The notes beneath the pieces were generated by a model that was not told where the DNA came from, did not search any database, and saw nothing but the letters and a program-made list of their open reading frames with translations. From the NCBI GenBank assembly GCA_019192545.1, contig JAHCMI010000012.1, forward strand, positions 84,885 to 148,884: a stretch of DNA of 64,000 bases. Reading direction: 5' to 3'. The stretch is from Rivularia sp. MS3 (GTDB lineage: Bacteria; Cyanobacteriota; Cyanobacteriia; Cyanobacteriales; Nostocaceae). Shown here piece after piece: positions 54,320 through 63,824 of this stretch; the first letter of the stretch is position 1; each line of letters opens with the position of its first letter. Position numbers and translations under genes: made by a program.

Positions 54320-55291
54320 TTACCCGCGTTCAAGAGTAGCGAAAATCTCATCCAAGATTTCCTGCGCTCCTTGTTCGCGCAGACGCTGCGCTAGTTCGCT
54401 TCCTAATTTTTCTGGTTCGGATAAAGAGCCGGTTACAGTGTCTTTAACGCGCTTTGTACCGTCGATACTGGCAACTATTCCAGCAATGGTCAATTCATCG
54501 CCATTAATTTCTGTATTTACGCCGATGGGTACTTGACAACCGCCTTCCAAATCTCTGAGAAAAGCTCTTTCCGCAAGACAGCGATCGCGAGTTGGAGGAT
54601 GCTCGATTGCTTCTTTGAGCAACGATATCAGATTTTCGTTGTCGGAAAGACATTCTATACCCAATGCACCTTGTCCAACTGCATGAAGGGATATTTCCTT
54701 GGGAATAACTTGATGGATGCGCTCTGCCATTCCCAAGCGTCCTAAGCCTGCTGCTGCTAGGATTAAAGCGTCGTATTCTCCGGAGTCTAATTTAGCAAGA
54801 CGGGTATTTAAGTTACCGCGCACATCTTTAAACTCAAAATGAGGAAAATGATGTCGCAATTGCGCCAAGCGTCGCAGAGAAGATGTACCGATAATCGCGC
54901 CTTTAGGCAAAGTTTCAATTTGCTTGTCTTTGTGCTTTTCATGGACAACCAAAGCATCTGCTGGGTTTTCTCGTTCGCTGATTGCTGCTAAACCCAATCC
55001 CTCTGGTAAGCGAGTAGGCAAATCCTTCAGAGAGTGAACTGCAAAGTCAATCTCCCGATTCATCATTCCCAATTCCAGTTCTTTGGTGAATAATGCTTTG
55101 TCACCAATTTTCGCTAAAGCCACATCCAAAATTTTGTCACCTTTGGTAGACATGGTGTGAACTTCAAAGTTGATATTAGGAAACTTTTGAGAAAGTTGCT
55201 CCTTTACCCAGTGAGTCTGGATAAGAGCGAGCTGGCTTTTACGAGAACCGATGCGAATAGTTGTGATAGAACTCGAAACAGCTGATGTCAT
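54320..55291 (-). CDS. hemC: Hydroxymethylbilane synthase (porphobilinogen deaminase)
   Basis: 323 residues from ATG 55291 (TTG 55306 possible). Seen: [84 protein letters not shown], and GGCQVPIGV with Cys252, which carries the dipyrromethane cofactor. It joins four porphobilinogen molecules on the way to haem, chlorophyll and phycobilins. Confidence 0.96.
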   Translation of the reverse strand: MTSAVSSSITTIRIGSRKSQLALIQTHWVKEQLSQKFPNINFEVHTMSTKGDKILDVALAKIGDKALFTKELELGMMNREIDFAVHSLKDLPTRLPEGLGLAAISERENPADALVVHEKHKDKQIETLPKGAIIGTSSLRRLAQLRHHFPHFEFKDVRGNLNTRLAKLDSGEYDALILAAAGLGRLGMAERIHQVIPKEISLHAVGQGALGIECLSDNENLISLLKEAIEHPPTRDRCLAERAFLRDLEGGCQVPIGVNTEINGDELTIAGIVASIDGTKRVKDTVTGSLSEPEKLGSELAQRLREQGAQEILDEIFATLERG

Positions 55292-56457
55292 AAACCAATT
55301 TGTCAAATCAGGAGATATATTCCTTATATAGACTACCGTAGTTAGGGACTCGCAGAATTTATTTACGCAATCTAGGTCAAGTAAATTAAGGCATTTTTTA
55401 ATATTACTTTACTAACTTTTGTTAAAAAATTAGCAGCAAAATGTAGATACACTAAAAATCACATCTCAGAAGAAAGCTTTTCTGTTGATTTCTGGTAGAA
55501 TAGAGAGAAAAATAAATTGCATAATTATAAAGAATAATTAATTTTTTGCGGTCAATATTTTATTTTTTCTTTGGTGACAATTATTTAGATAGTTTAATTT
55601 AATGGATATAAGCAAAATTTCTTCATCTTGCTAATATCTAGCTTTATAAGCCGTTGGGTATTTTAATTTGGATGCAACAGTTAGGCTATTATGCTTGCGC
55701 TACAAAAAAAATTTACAGCACCTTGCAGGTAAATGAGGTACAGACAAATTTTATAAAACTCTTGTGGTACGGGCATCCCTGCCCGTTAGAATGTACCTCA
55801 TGAAGATAAAATATGCTGTACTTTTGCCATTATGTTTCCTGTTGTGCTATCAGGCGGCGCATCAGCTGAGCAAAAAATATTTATAAATCGAGTCCTCGTG
55901 GAATTGCTTCAACTGCAAGAAAGGGATTTTCAATTCCGAGGCAATAGCAATTGAGTCGAATAATAAACGAAGGAATAATTAAAATTATCTGAGAAAATGC
56001 TTACAGAAGTATTATGCTTTAGTTTTGTATCTAACAAAGCTAACTATGTTCTTCCTAAGCAGCAATTAGATAATCAGTTCTTCCTTTAATATGGATAAGC
56101 GTACAATTCTTACTGAGAGAATGTTTTAAATATGAATGCATTTACAAATAGAGAATTAAATTGTTTGAATGTAAGAAAATAATAAATGTGGTTTTAATCA
56201 GTTCAATAGCTGTAATAATAAATGTATAAACTTTGTATATAAGCCTTTATCTAATATTCAAAAATGATTAGTAATTCAGGGCTAAAGAGAGTATATTTAC
56301 TATGACAGAAAAAAATTAGTATCCAACAGACTTAAATTTGATAAACAATAAACTCAACTATAGAAAGAAGAAATTCTTCTTAGAAAAGAAGATATTAGTA
56401 ATTAATTAAAACAATGATGACCTAAAATGCAAGTTGTGAATCTAGGAGAAAATAGCA
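55292..56457. other. Long intergenic region
   Basis: Holds the nested inverted repeat at 55734-55800, a 28-codon signal-peptide-like frame (55800-55886, MKIKYAVLLPLCFLLCYQ) of doubtful meaning, and a perfect 8-1-8 palindrome AAGAAGAAATTCTTCTT at 56365-56381, 77 nt before the next gene. No larger gene. Confidence 0.5.
55734..55800. repeat. Nested inverted-repeat element (67 bp)
   Basis: Outer arms TGAGGTACA (55734-55742) and TGTACCTCA (55792-55800) enclose an inner hairpin ACGGGCA-TCCC-TGCCCGT (55769-55786). The compact nested layout suggests a miniature transposable or palindromic repeat. Confidence 0.65.
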
Positions 56458-58035
56458 TTGAAGTTAGTATCAGAGCCTACGACAAGCGAAAAAATTCGCA
56501 AAATGAAACAGCGGGTAAAATGGAAAGATGCCGCTATTGTCGAACGAAATATTGACCAAACAAGTTTATTTATAGATGATGGTAAAGCCTCGGATGTAGA
56601 ATTTTCTTTTCTAGTAGTAGGGGATAGCGGTACGGGTTCGCACCGGGGACATAGCCCTATGAGGAGAGTAGCCGAACTAATGCTACCTCATTACGATGAT
56701 TGTCGATTTATGCTGCATACGGGTGATGTTGTTTATCAAGTAGGTTCTAGCGAATACTATTCCAAGAATTTTATTAAACCCTATCGAGAAGCTATTTTAG
56801 GCGGCGAAAATTACAAAAAAATTGCTTACGATGAAATGGTTTTCAAACTGCCTATTTTGCCCGTTTTAGGAAACCATGATTATTATGACTTGCCTTTGAT
56901 ATTTGGTTTGATATCGGCAACGACTTTACCATTTCGTCGCTTTATCCCTTCAAAATTAGATATTGAAGTTGGCAGACACGGCTCTTATAAAGGTGATGCA
57001 TTTGCACGAGCCTTTTTAGATTATTTAAGCAAATTTAAGTTTCCGGGTGAATTAGCACGTCATTTAGACGAATACTACACAGCTAAAACAGACGCTCTAA
57101 GATGTCTTCGCTACGTACCGGGGGAATTTACTCGTCTTCCCAATCGTTACTATACCTTTCGTTACGGTGGAATAGATTTTTTTGCTTTAGATTCTAATAC
57201 TTTTAACGATCCGCTTCCTCTACCAGATAATCAAGAAGGACAAGCTTATCGATTATCATTGCAAAAAAGACGCGATGAGTTAGAGAAAGAACAACAGCAA
57301 ATAAGAGAAACTTCAAACAAATTGAATCCTGATAACCCCAGTGATGCGGAAAAAATTGATGACTTGCAGTCAAAAAGGGAGCAAATTGAAGAGATAATTG
57401 TTGATATTGAGAAGCAGTTAAATATCTCTAACAAATCAGTAGCTGATTCCGAACAACTCGAATGGCTCAAGCAGCGTTTAATACAATCTTGGAATAATTC
57501 CAATGTGCGAGGGCGGGTAGTTTATTTTCATCATCCTCCCTATGTTACTGAAGCTACCAAATGGGAGCAAGCCCAGACTCTTGCAGTTCGCAGCCGTATC
57601 CGAAGCGTACTTAATGCAGTCGCTCAGGAAGTAAAGTCCTTAAATCAACAAAGTCGTCCCATAGTAGATTTGATCTTAAATGGACACGCTCACTGTATGG
57701 AACACATAGAAACATTAGATACAGGTAACGCAGACTCTAACATCAACTGGATTGTTTGCGGAGGTAGCGGCCATAGCTTGCGACGACAGCGCCCGGAAGG
57801 AGCCGATTTGTACAACTATTTTCCAACAAGCGACGAAAAAGGATCTAGATTAATAGCGCGATCGCATCTTTTTATAGGACGTAATGGTTCTGGTTCTCAC
57901 AAAAGAAGACCTTATTCAGGGCTTCGGATTGATGTAAAAGAAGGTTGTCCGCCAAAGTTCGTAGTTAAACCCTTTGTTGCAGAACGATATCAACGTCAAT
58001 GGCATCAACCAGAAATAGAATCATTTACAATCTAA
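56458..58035 (+). CDS. Calcineurin-like metallophosphoesterase with coiled-coil insertion
   Basis: 525 residues from TTG 56458, which has AGGAGA 8 nt upstream. Phosphoesterase motifs: VVGDSGTG (Asp56), HTGDVVYQ (Asp90), LGNHDYYD (139-142), YFHHPPYV and LNGHAHCMEH. A charged coiled coil (about 265-325, RRDELEKEQQQIRETSNKLN) is inserted between the GNHD and HHPP motifs. No signal peptide is visible. The closest fold relatives are purple acid phosphatase-like enzymes; substrate unknown. Solitary after a 1.1-kb gap. Confidence 0.88.
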   Translation: MKLVSEPTTSEKIRKMKQRVKWKDAAIVERNIDQTSLFIDDGKASDVEFSFLVVGDSGTGSHRGHSPMRRVAELMLPHYDDCRFMLHTGDVVYQVGSSEYYSKNFIKPYREAILGGENYKKIAYDEMVFKLPILPVLGNHDYYDLPLIFGLISATTLPFRRFIPSKLDIEVGRHGSYKGDAFARAFLDYLSKFKFPGELARHLDEYYTAKTDALRCLRYVPGEFTRLPNRYYTFRYGGIDFFALDSNTFNDPLPLPDNQEGQAYRLSLQKRRDELEKEQQQIRETSNKLNPDNPSDAEKIDDLQSKREQIEEIIVDIEKQLNISNKSVADSEQLEWLKQRLIQSWNNSNVRGRVVYFHHPPYVTEATKWEQAQTLAVRSRIRSVLNAVAQEVKSLNQQSRPIVDLILNGHAHCMEHIETLDTGNADSNINWIVCGGSGHSLRRQRPEGADLYNYFPTSDEKGSRLIARSHLFIGRNGSGSHKRRPYSGLRIDVKEGCPPKFVVKPFVAERYQRQWHQPEIESFTI

Positions 58036-58207
58036 ATAGAGTTATATATAAATTTGGAAACCTAATTTCTTAAAGAAACCGGGTTTCCGAGGTTTAATAT
58101 TAATCACTAATTTCAAAGTTATTAAGAGTAAATCAAAAGTGAAAAATCAAAAAGACTAGTGATATTTGAGTTTTTACTTTTGATTATTCCTAAATTTTTG
58201 AAGCTAA

Positions 58208-58576
58208 TTAAATGACACCGGGACCTTTACCACGAGTATCAGCTTCCATTGTTAAGTCGCCATCTTTTTCTTCGTTAACTTCTTTAAGCTCCTCGGCACG
58301 TTGTGCAGCTTCTTTTTCTGCTTGAGCTTTAGCATCACCGGGTTCTTCGTAGTACATTTCCGGCTCAACTGCGTAATTATTTACTAACCCTTCTTTGTCT
58401 ACAGTGTAACCTTCAGTTGTATCTAAACTTGGATCTTCCTCTTTGGAGGGAGTATCTTTGTAATTTTCTTTCTCTCTTTCTCTGCGAGCGGCAGTCTCAG
58501 CAGGAACAATGCCGCGATCGTATTTTTCTTCTTCAACGCGCTTAGAAGAATCTATGCCTTGGTTTTTATCTGCCAT
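58208..58576 (-). CDS. Acidic, probably disordered protein
   Basis: 122 residues, rich in Glu, Asp and Lys, no Cys or Trp, no hydrophobic core. Segments: GIVPAETAARREREKENYKD, DPSLDTTEGYTVDKEGLVNN, YAVEPEMYYEE and a helix-prone AKAQAEKEAAQRAEELKEV. Similar short acidic proteins are found in other cyanobacteria without a function. Its start follows that of the CAAD gene by 260 nt, but a terminator intervenes, so it is separately transcribed. Confidence 0.7.
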   Translation of the reverse strand: MADKNQGIDSSKRVEEEKYDRGIVPAETAARREREKENYKDTPSKEEDPSLDTTEGYTVDKEGLVNNYAVEPEMYYEEPGDAKAQAEKEAAQRAEELKEVNEEKDGDLTMEADTRGKGPGVI

Positions 58577-58752
58577 TATTTTTAGTCCTCAATTAAAGAA
58601 TTTATTAATCAAACGCTATAAATAGATTAAGTTAGCAGACAGCAAGAAGCATACTATCGTTAGAAGTGGCTTAGCTCAAACAGCAATGATTTTTTCTCTC
58701 TCGCTAGATATAATCATAAGCAAAAATTATTTAACTAAGGAATGAATTACAT

Positions 58753-58787
58753 AAAAAAACCGGCTTCTTGAAGAAACCGGTTTTTTT
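58753..58787. terminator. Bidirectional rho-independent terminator
   Basis: AAAAAAACCGG and CCGGTTTTTTT flank a TTCTTGAAGAA core, giving A/T runs on both sides; it ends the CAAD gene on the minus strand, 48-82 nt past its stop. Confidence 0.8.
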
Positions 58788-58834
58788 ATAATTACCGCAA
58801 TAACCAATAAATTCCTAAAGAAAGTTTGAGAAAC

Positions 58835-59290
58835 TTAGTTCAAAGATTCGGTTGTACTGTTACCTGTAATTTGCTTCTTAAATGACTCAATTTCAGCGGC
58901 TAATTCTTTTCTATTTGGTGCTTTGAGTAGATAGCGGAATACAAACCAACCTGTATAGCCAATACCAATCAATTCAAAAACAGAGGATACCAAAGGAATA
59001 TCATTTACCGCAGCAAGCATTGCTAATACCACTCTTAAAGCAACAAAGGATGCTAAAAATACTGCAAGCCCGATAATAGGTGTTTTGTATGCGCTGTAAA
59101 ACTTGTTTAAGTCTTCAGGAATCTCTTTCATGAATTTAGAGATTTTTTCACCAACCATTTTTAATTGGTCATCAGATGTGTCAGCAGGTGGTAACTTAGC
59201 TAAAGTTTGGGGGTTAGTACCATCCAAGGCTGGCATTTCGTTTTGTAAAGCTGTATCAACTTGTTGCGGCTCTTTATATTCAGTCTCCAT
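58835..59290 (-). CDS. CAAD-domain (CURT1-like) thylakoid membrane protein
   Basis: 151 residues. A soluble N-terminus is followed by an amphipathic helix (QLKMVGEKISKFMKEIPEDL), two transmembrane helices (TPIIGLAVFLASFVALRVVL and VFELIGIGYTGWFVFRYLL) and a C-terminal helix KELAAEIESFKKQI. This is the CAAD/CURT1 layout. Family roles: bending of thylakoid membranes (CURT1) and membrane anchoring when fused to aminoacyl-tRNA synthetases. Here it is stand-alone. Confidence 0.88.
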   Translation of the reverse strand: METEYKEPQQVDTALQNEMPALDGTNPQTLAKLPPADTSDDQLKMVGEKISKFMKEIPEDLNKFYSAYKTPIIGLAVFLASFVALRVVLAMLAAVNDIPLVSSVFELIGIGYTGWFVFRYLLKAPNRKELAAEIESFKKQITGNSTTESLN

Positions 59291-59853
59291 TTGCTTCTCC
59301 TTACTTTGGTAAATTGAACGAGGTTTCTGCTATTTAATTAACAGTTTAAGATTTTTAGTGCTGTGGTATCAGCTTCTTTGTAAGAGATATGTAGCTTTAT
59401 CGATTGAGGTTAGGCAAATACCATACTTCAGATTTTTTAGTTTCCTGCGAGCTACTGCAAGCGCTACACCTACCTATCACCATATTTACTGTAATCTTCT
59501 AGAAAAAACACTTATTTGTTAATTTATTGTTACTTTCATGGGTAGTTGAGCAAAAATCTTTTTTATACGGTACGAGCTATCAGATGCCCAAAAACAATAT
59601 GCCCAAAAACAATATATTTACTTTTTTGGCAAAAATTGTTTTATTAGTACCTGCTTACTTTATTTCCACATTTACCAACTAATTATTCATCAATCTGTCG
59701 GAACATTCTTCATCTCTACCAAGAGATATAAGCGGTAATTGGTAATCGGGTTTAATCGGGTTAAAAAAATATTGCCTGAGAAGGGGAAGAGGGGGAAAAG
59801 CCTTTTATTTTCTAGGATACCTATCAACTTTCACAACCACTACAATACTTTTT
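59291..59853. other. Intergenic region with a 15-bp tandem duplication
   Basis: ATGCCCAAAAACAAT occurs twice in tandem at 59584-59613; GGTAATCGGGTTTAATCGGG lies near 59739. No gene seen. Confidence 0.5.
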
Positions 59854-60411
59854 TTAAGGCATTAGGGCACCATTGAGATTCGCACCATCTAATAAAGCGC
59901 CGTTGATGTCAGCAAATTGCAGGTTTGCATCACTGAGATTTGTTCCTCTTAAATCAGCATTGCTCAAATTAGTTTTTTTTAAATTTGCACCACTGAGATT
60001 GGCACCACTGAGATTTGCATTGCTTAGATCCACACCACTCAAATCAGCATTTTTTAAATTTGCACCGCCTAAATTAACATTACTGAGATTCATATTCCGT
60101 AAGTTTTTTCCTTGCCAATTGACTCCACCAAGATTTTTACCAGGTTTTATTTTGCCTTGAGATGGTGCTGTAATTTCTACCTTAGTTTGCTCAACGGCAA
60201 ACTTCTCTATCGTTGAGGGAGCAGTCGTTTCCACTGGAGCTTGTGCAATATCTGGTTCTAAATTTGGTATATCTGATGAATCTGATAAGGAAAACGGTTT
60301 ATCAACGCTTTTTATTGCTAAATAAATACCCACACCAGTTAAAAGAGCCGCTCCGGTGAGTATTGCACTAAGAATAACAAGCAAGCCTTGGCGTTTTTTT
60401 TGCGGGTGCAT
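59854..60411 (-). CDS. Membrane-anchored pentapeptide-repeat protein
   Basis: 185 residues. One N-terminal transmembrane helix (LLVILSAILTGAALLTGVGI, about 9-31), a linker, and about 14 pentapeptide repeats of the A(N/D)LxX form from residue 95 to the end (NLSNVNLGGANLKNADLSGV, DLSNANLSGANLSGANLKKT), forming a right-handed beta-helix. Role unknown; such proteins may bind partners or other cell structures. Upstream of it on the other strand lies another pentapeptide protein 500 nt away. Confidence 0.88.
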   Translation of the reverse strand: MHPQKKRQGLLVILSAILTGAALLTGVGIYLAIKSVDKPFSLSDSSDIPNLEPDIAQAPVETTAPSTIEKFAVEQTKVEITAPSQGKIKPGKNLGGVNWQGKNLRNMNLSNVNLGGANLKNADLSGVDLSNANLSGANLSGANLKKTNLSNADLRGTNLSDANLQFADINGALLDGANLNGALMP

Positions 60412-60916
60412 TGGTGACGAAGATAGTTTACAAAACCGTTATTAAACTCAGAAGATGATAAACATCACTTCTAATTGAGACTCAAATCACTTTTACTTAT
60501 AGTTCATAATCACTTCATATTGATTCGGTTCTTACTAAGGTTAGAAAAAATATGAGTTATAACTGAAGCAAAAATACGGATACGTTTATAGTTTGCTCAG
60601 GGGGATTATTATGTGGGAGAAGCTTCTACTAGCAATAAGTTTAACATTGACTCTCCAACTATGTACGCAAACAGGTTTATTTTCTTTTAGTCAAACAACT
60701 CAACTAAGTATACAACAAGGAAATATTTGGTTCGTGGCGCATCAGCACCATAAATAAATCTAATCTTCCTATGGCTGGTGGACTAACAACATATTATTTA
60801 CTAAAGCCAACTGAATTAAATACAGAGTTTTTACTTAGAATATTTGCTTTAATAGTATTATTTTTCTAGGTTAAGCTGGGTAGTAAAGAAAACATATTAC
60901 TATTTATTGACTACCT
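60412..60916. other. Divergent intergenic region
   Basis: Leader for both pentapeptide genes; contains the small frame at 60611-60757. Confidence 0.5.
60611..60757 (+). CDS. Possible small secreted peptide
   Basis: 48 codons from ATG 60611; GGGG lies 6 nt before the start. The product opens WEKLLLAISLTLTLQLCTQT, a signal-peptide-like stretch, and ends FVAHQHHK. No family recognised; it may be chance or a remnant. Not overlapped by any better frame. Confidence 0.35.
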   Translation: MWEKLLLAISLTLTLQLCTQTGLFSFSQTTQLSIQQGNIWFVAHQHHK

Positions 60917-61690
60917 ATGAAAAACCAATTCGCTGTTATCTCAATCGTATTTCTTTCAAGCTTTAGTTTTACCACCGCAGCCCAAGCAGCAAATTCCCAA
61001 CATGTTAGGCAATTACTAGCAACCAAGCAATGTCCAAACTGCGATTTAAGTAACGCGGGCTTGGTTATGTCGGATTTATCTGGAGCGGATTTACGTGGTG
61101 CGAATTTAAGTGGTGCAAATCTCAGCCGCGCCAACTTAAGCGGTGCCGATTTGCGCGATGCGAATTTAAGCGGTGCTGGGTTATTTGGCGCGAATTTGAA
61201 TGGTGCAAAACTCAACCGTGTAAATTTATTAGGTGCCGATTTAAGAAATACTTATCTTGTAAATGCACAGCTAACAGATATAGAAGTAGAAAGTGCTAAT
61301 TTACAGGGAGCAACTGGTATATCATCTGAAGTTGCCAAGCCAGAACAATTTTATGCTTGGGGCGTAGCTTCCGCAGAAAAAGGTAATTTAGCGCAAGCAA
61401 CACAATACTTTAATCAAGCAATTAATGCTAAACCCAATTATGCAGGGGCTTACTTAGCTCGGGGTATTGCTCGCTATCACATGTTAGATAGCAAAGGTGC
61501 TTTTGAAGATGCTAAATTTGCTAAAAAACTTTTCAAATCACAGAAAGATATTACTGGATTGCAAACAGCACAAGCATTTATGCTAGAAATACAAACGCCG
61601 CAAGAAGGCAAAGTACGTGCATCGAAACCTGATTTAGTAGATTTTTTTGGAAGTATCAGTTCCGTTTTGCTTCAGTTTTTACCGTTTTAA
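60917..61690 (+). CDS. Secreted pentapeptide-repeat protein with TPR motif
   Basis: 257 residues. Signal peptide (FAVISIVFLSSFSFTTAAQA, cleavage near 25), a CPNC pair in LLATKQCPNCDLSNAGLVMS, about 15 pentapeptide repeats (DLSGADLRGANLSGANLSRA and on, about 42-132), then two TPR-like helices (QFYAWGVASAEKGNLAQATQ; NYAGAYLARGIARYHMLDSK). The 'LLxTKxCxxCDLSxA' opening is frequent in cyanobacterial secreted pentapeptide proteins. Function unknown. Confidence 0.88.
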   Translation: MKNQFAVISIVFLSSFSFTTAAQAANSQHVRQLLATKQCPNCDLSNAGLVMSDLSGADLRGANLSGANLSRANLSGADLRDANLSGAGLFGANLNGAKLNRVNLLGADLRNTYLVNAQLTDIEVESANLQGATGISSEVAKPEQFYAWGVASAEKGNLAQATQYFNQAINAKPNYAGAYLARGIARYHMLDSKGAFEDAKFAKKLFKSQKDITGLQTAQAFMLEIQTPQEGKVRASKPDLVDFFGSISSVLLQFLPF

Positions 61691-61693
61691 TTT

Positions 61694-61985
61694 GGGCATG
61701 GGAGAATGAGAGGGGGAAGGGGGGAGAGGGGGAGTGTGGGGAGATGGGGAGATGGGGAGATGGGGAGCGAGACGCTCCCACTAAATTTTTAATCTTGCTA
61801 CTCATAGCTGCTCACTCTTAACTCCTAACTGATAACTGATAACTAATAACTCCTAACTCATAACTCCTAACTCATAACTCTTAACTCCTAACTCCTAACT
61901 CATAACTCTTAACTCATAACTCTTAACTCCTAACTGTTAACTGCTCACTGCTCACTGCTCACTGCTCACTGCTCACTGCTCACTG
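61694..61985. repeat. Left arm of a long inverted repeat flanking tenA
   Basis: Starts GGGCATGGGAG, then GGGGAGATGGGGAGATGGGG, a GGGAGCG-AGA-CGCTCCC hairpin, a unique stretch CTTGCTACTCATAGCTGCTC and then CTCCTAACT and CTGCTCA heptamers. Bases 61763-61830 match the reverse complement of 62682-62749 at 67 of 68 positions. Confidence 0.85.
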
Positions 61986-61989
61986 ATTT

Positions 61990-62610
61990 ATGATTTCTGA
62001 TGAACTTTGGAAAGATAATCTTGATTTAGCTGCATCTTGTTTGGAGCATTTTTTTGTACGTGGAATCGCTGATGGAAGTTTGGAGCGGCAAAAGTTTGCT
62101 TATTATGTGGGGCAAGATGCTTTTTTCTTGGAGTCTTTTGCTCGTGCTTATAGTATTGCGGCTGCTAAATCTCCAGATTTTTCTGCATTTACCACTTTTC
62201 ATAATTTAGCTGGTGGAGTATTGGAAGAATTACAGTTACATAAAAGTTATGCTCGCGAGTGGAATGTGGATTTACAGATACAGCAACCGGGTAATGCAAC
62301 TCGTCGCTATACGGACTTTTTGTTAGCAACTGCTTGGAGTGGTGACATTGGTTTAATTGCCGCTGCGATGTCTCCCTGTATGAGTTTGTATGCTTTTTTG
62401 GGAACGGAATTAGCAAAAAACGGTATTCCAAATCATCAATATGCAGATTGGATTCGCACTTACAGCAGTTCGGATTTTCAACCTTTAGCGGAAAAATTGG
62501 CAAATCTTGTTGATAGTCATGGAAACTATAGCGCTACAGTTAAATCTGCCTATAGATATGCAATGTTGTGCGAATTGGAATTTTTTCAAGCAGCGTGGGA
62601 AGTCAGTTAA
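61990..62610 (+). CDS. tenA: TenA/THI-4 family, aminopyrimidine aminohydrolase (thiaminase II type)
   Basis: 206 residues, full-length, all-helical. Relative to Bacillus TenA: Asp43 in YVGQDAFFLESF (Asp44), Tyr107 in RRYTDF (Tyr112), the nucleophile Cys130 and Tyr134 in MSPCMSLYAFLG (Cys135, Tyr139) and the ELEFF Glu (about 195/197). Phe46 sits where Tyr47 would be. TenA-C enzymes hydrolyse 4-amino-5-aminomethyl-2-methylpyrimidine to the hydroxymethyl form, salvaging thiamine breakdown products. No thiamine gene adjoins. The gene lies between long inverted repeats that begin at its ends. Confidence 0.9.
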   Translation: MISDELWKDNLDLAASCLEHFFVRGIADGSLERQKFAYYVGQDAFFLESFARAYSIAAAKSPDFSAFTTFHNLAGGVLEELQLHKSYAREWNVDLQIQQPGNATRRYTDFLLATAWSGDIGLIAAAMSPCMSLYAFLGTELAKNGIPNHQYADWIRTYSSSDFQPLAEKLANLVDSHGNYSATVKSAYRYAMLCELEFFQAAWEVS

Positions 62611-62821
62611 CAGTTAACAGTTAACAATGAGCGGTGAGCAGTTAGGAGTTATAAGTTAGGAGTTAAGAGTTATGAGTTAGGAGTTAGGAGTTAAGAGTGA
62701 GCAGCTATGAGTAGCAAGATTAAAAATGTAGTGGGAGCGTCTCGCTCCCTAGAAAAAAATCTCCCCATCTCCCCATCTCCCCATCTCCCCCCCTCTACCC
62801 CCTTTACGCCCTCCCATGCCC
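62603..62821. repeat. Right arm of the long inverted repeat flanking tenA
   Basis: CAGTTAACAGTTAACAGTTA from the tenA stop, GAGTTAGGAGTTAAGAG heptamers, the unique stretch GAGCAGCTATGAGTAGCAAG (complement of the left arm), the GGGAGCG-TCT-CGCTCCC hairpin, CATCTCCCCATCTCCCC repeats and CTCCCATGCCC, i.e. the left arm in reverse. Confidence 0.85.
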
Positions 62822-62852
62822 AATGCCCAATGCACTATCCCCAATTACCACT

Positions 62853-63824
62853 TCAACCCTTCCAATCTTCCAACTGGGTGAATAAAAAGTAGCGCACGTG
62901 ATCGACAAAATTCGGACCAAATTGTCTTGTTCCGTGCCCCATTCCAGGAACTACATAAAAATCACCGTCGGGAAATTTTTCGGCGCAAGCACGAGTATGT
63001 TTTACGCTAACAATGGGGTCGTTTTTTCCAATTAAGAAGCGAACTCGACGCGATGATTTTACTGACTCAACGTAATTCATGGGATTGCATTCAAAAGCAT
63101 ATTCGTCTTCGTTTTTTAATTTTTTGGCCAATTGCAAAATTTTCACCATCGGTAGTAAATCTGGTTGCAATCTTTTTAAAATTGATTCCGCAGTTACACC
63201 CAAGGGTGAAGCTGCAATATCTGGCAGAAAAGAATACCCCCAGCTTTTGGCAAAGGATTTTAAATCTCCATGCCCAATAGTTCCTAAAAGTCTTTCTCCT
63301 ATGCCATTCGCATTAAAAGCGTAGGAAGAAAATAATACTCCCATACTCACACCAAATAATGCGACTTTGGAATCATAAAGTCCGTATTTATGACTGCAAA
63401 ATTCTCTAACTTGAGCAATGTTGTTAGCGGTAGTACGAAATATTGACAACAACATTGCTGTATCAAAAGGAATTCTTCTATCAAGCAAAGGTTTTATTTC
63501 TTTATCTACCATACCTGTAAAAGTACGCACCAAACTACGTTCGCCAGCTAATGGTGTATCGAATAAAGCTACGGCTATACCCATTTGGGTGAGCGTTGGC
63601 ACAATAAAAGCATTCCAACCATAAGGCGCACACATTCCCTGTAAGCCAATTACCAAAGGTGTATGATTTCTAGGACGATGACTGGGCAAAAATACTGCTA
63701 CCGGGAATCCACTTAACCGCTCATCTATATCCGCTACTCCTGTATAAGCGTAATGCTCGTAGAACCAATAGCGATCGCCTTTTACACCTTCAAAAGTAAT
63801 TGAATCGGGGCCGTGAACTGCCAT
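62853..63824 (-). CDS. Alpha/beta hydrolase
   Basis: 323 residues. Nucleophile elbow VALFGVSMGVLFSS, then Asp in FLIGKNDPIVSVKH and His in VVPGMGHGTRQFG form the triad. The N-terminal strand order (PLVIGLQGMCAPYGWNAF; VALFDTPLAGE) resembles the ABHD18-like group of serine hydrolases. No signal peptide or lipobox. Substrate unknown. Its end comes 31 nt from the inverted repeat arm. Confidence 0.85.
   Translation of the reverse strand: MAVHGPDSITFEGVKGDRYWFYEHYAYTGVADIDERLSGFPVAVFLPSHRPRNHTPLVIGLQGMCAPYGWNAFIVPTLTQMGIAVALFDTPLAGERSLVRTFTGMVDKEIKPLLDRRIPFDTAMLLSIFRTTANNIAQVREFCSHKYGLYDSKVALFGVSMGVLFSSYAFNANGIGERLLGTIGHGDLKSFAKSWGYSFLPDIAASPLGVTAESILKRLQPDLLPMVKILQLAKKLKNEDEYAFECNPMNYVESVKSSRRVRFLIGKNDPIVSVKHTRACAEKFPDGDFYVVPGMGHGTRQFGPNFVDHVRYFLFTQLEDWKG

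Noticed and set aside
61801..61989. CRISPR-like array from regularly repeated short units
   Set aside because: Units are 7 bases, contiguous and degenerate, with no 30-40 base spacers; they are STRR-type heptamers.
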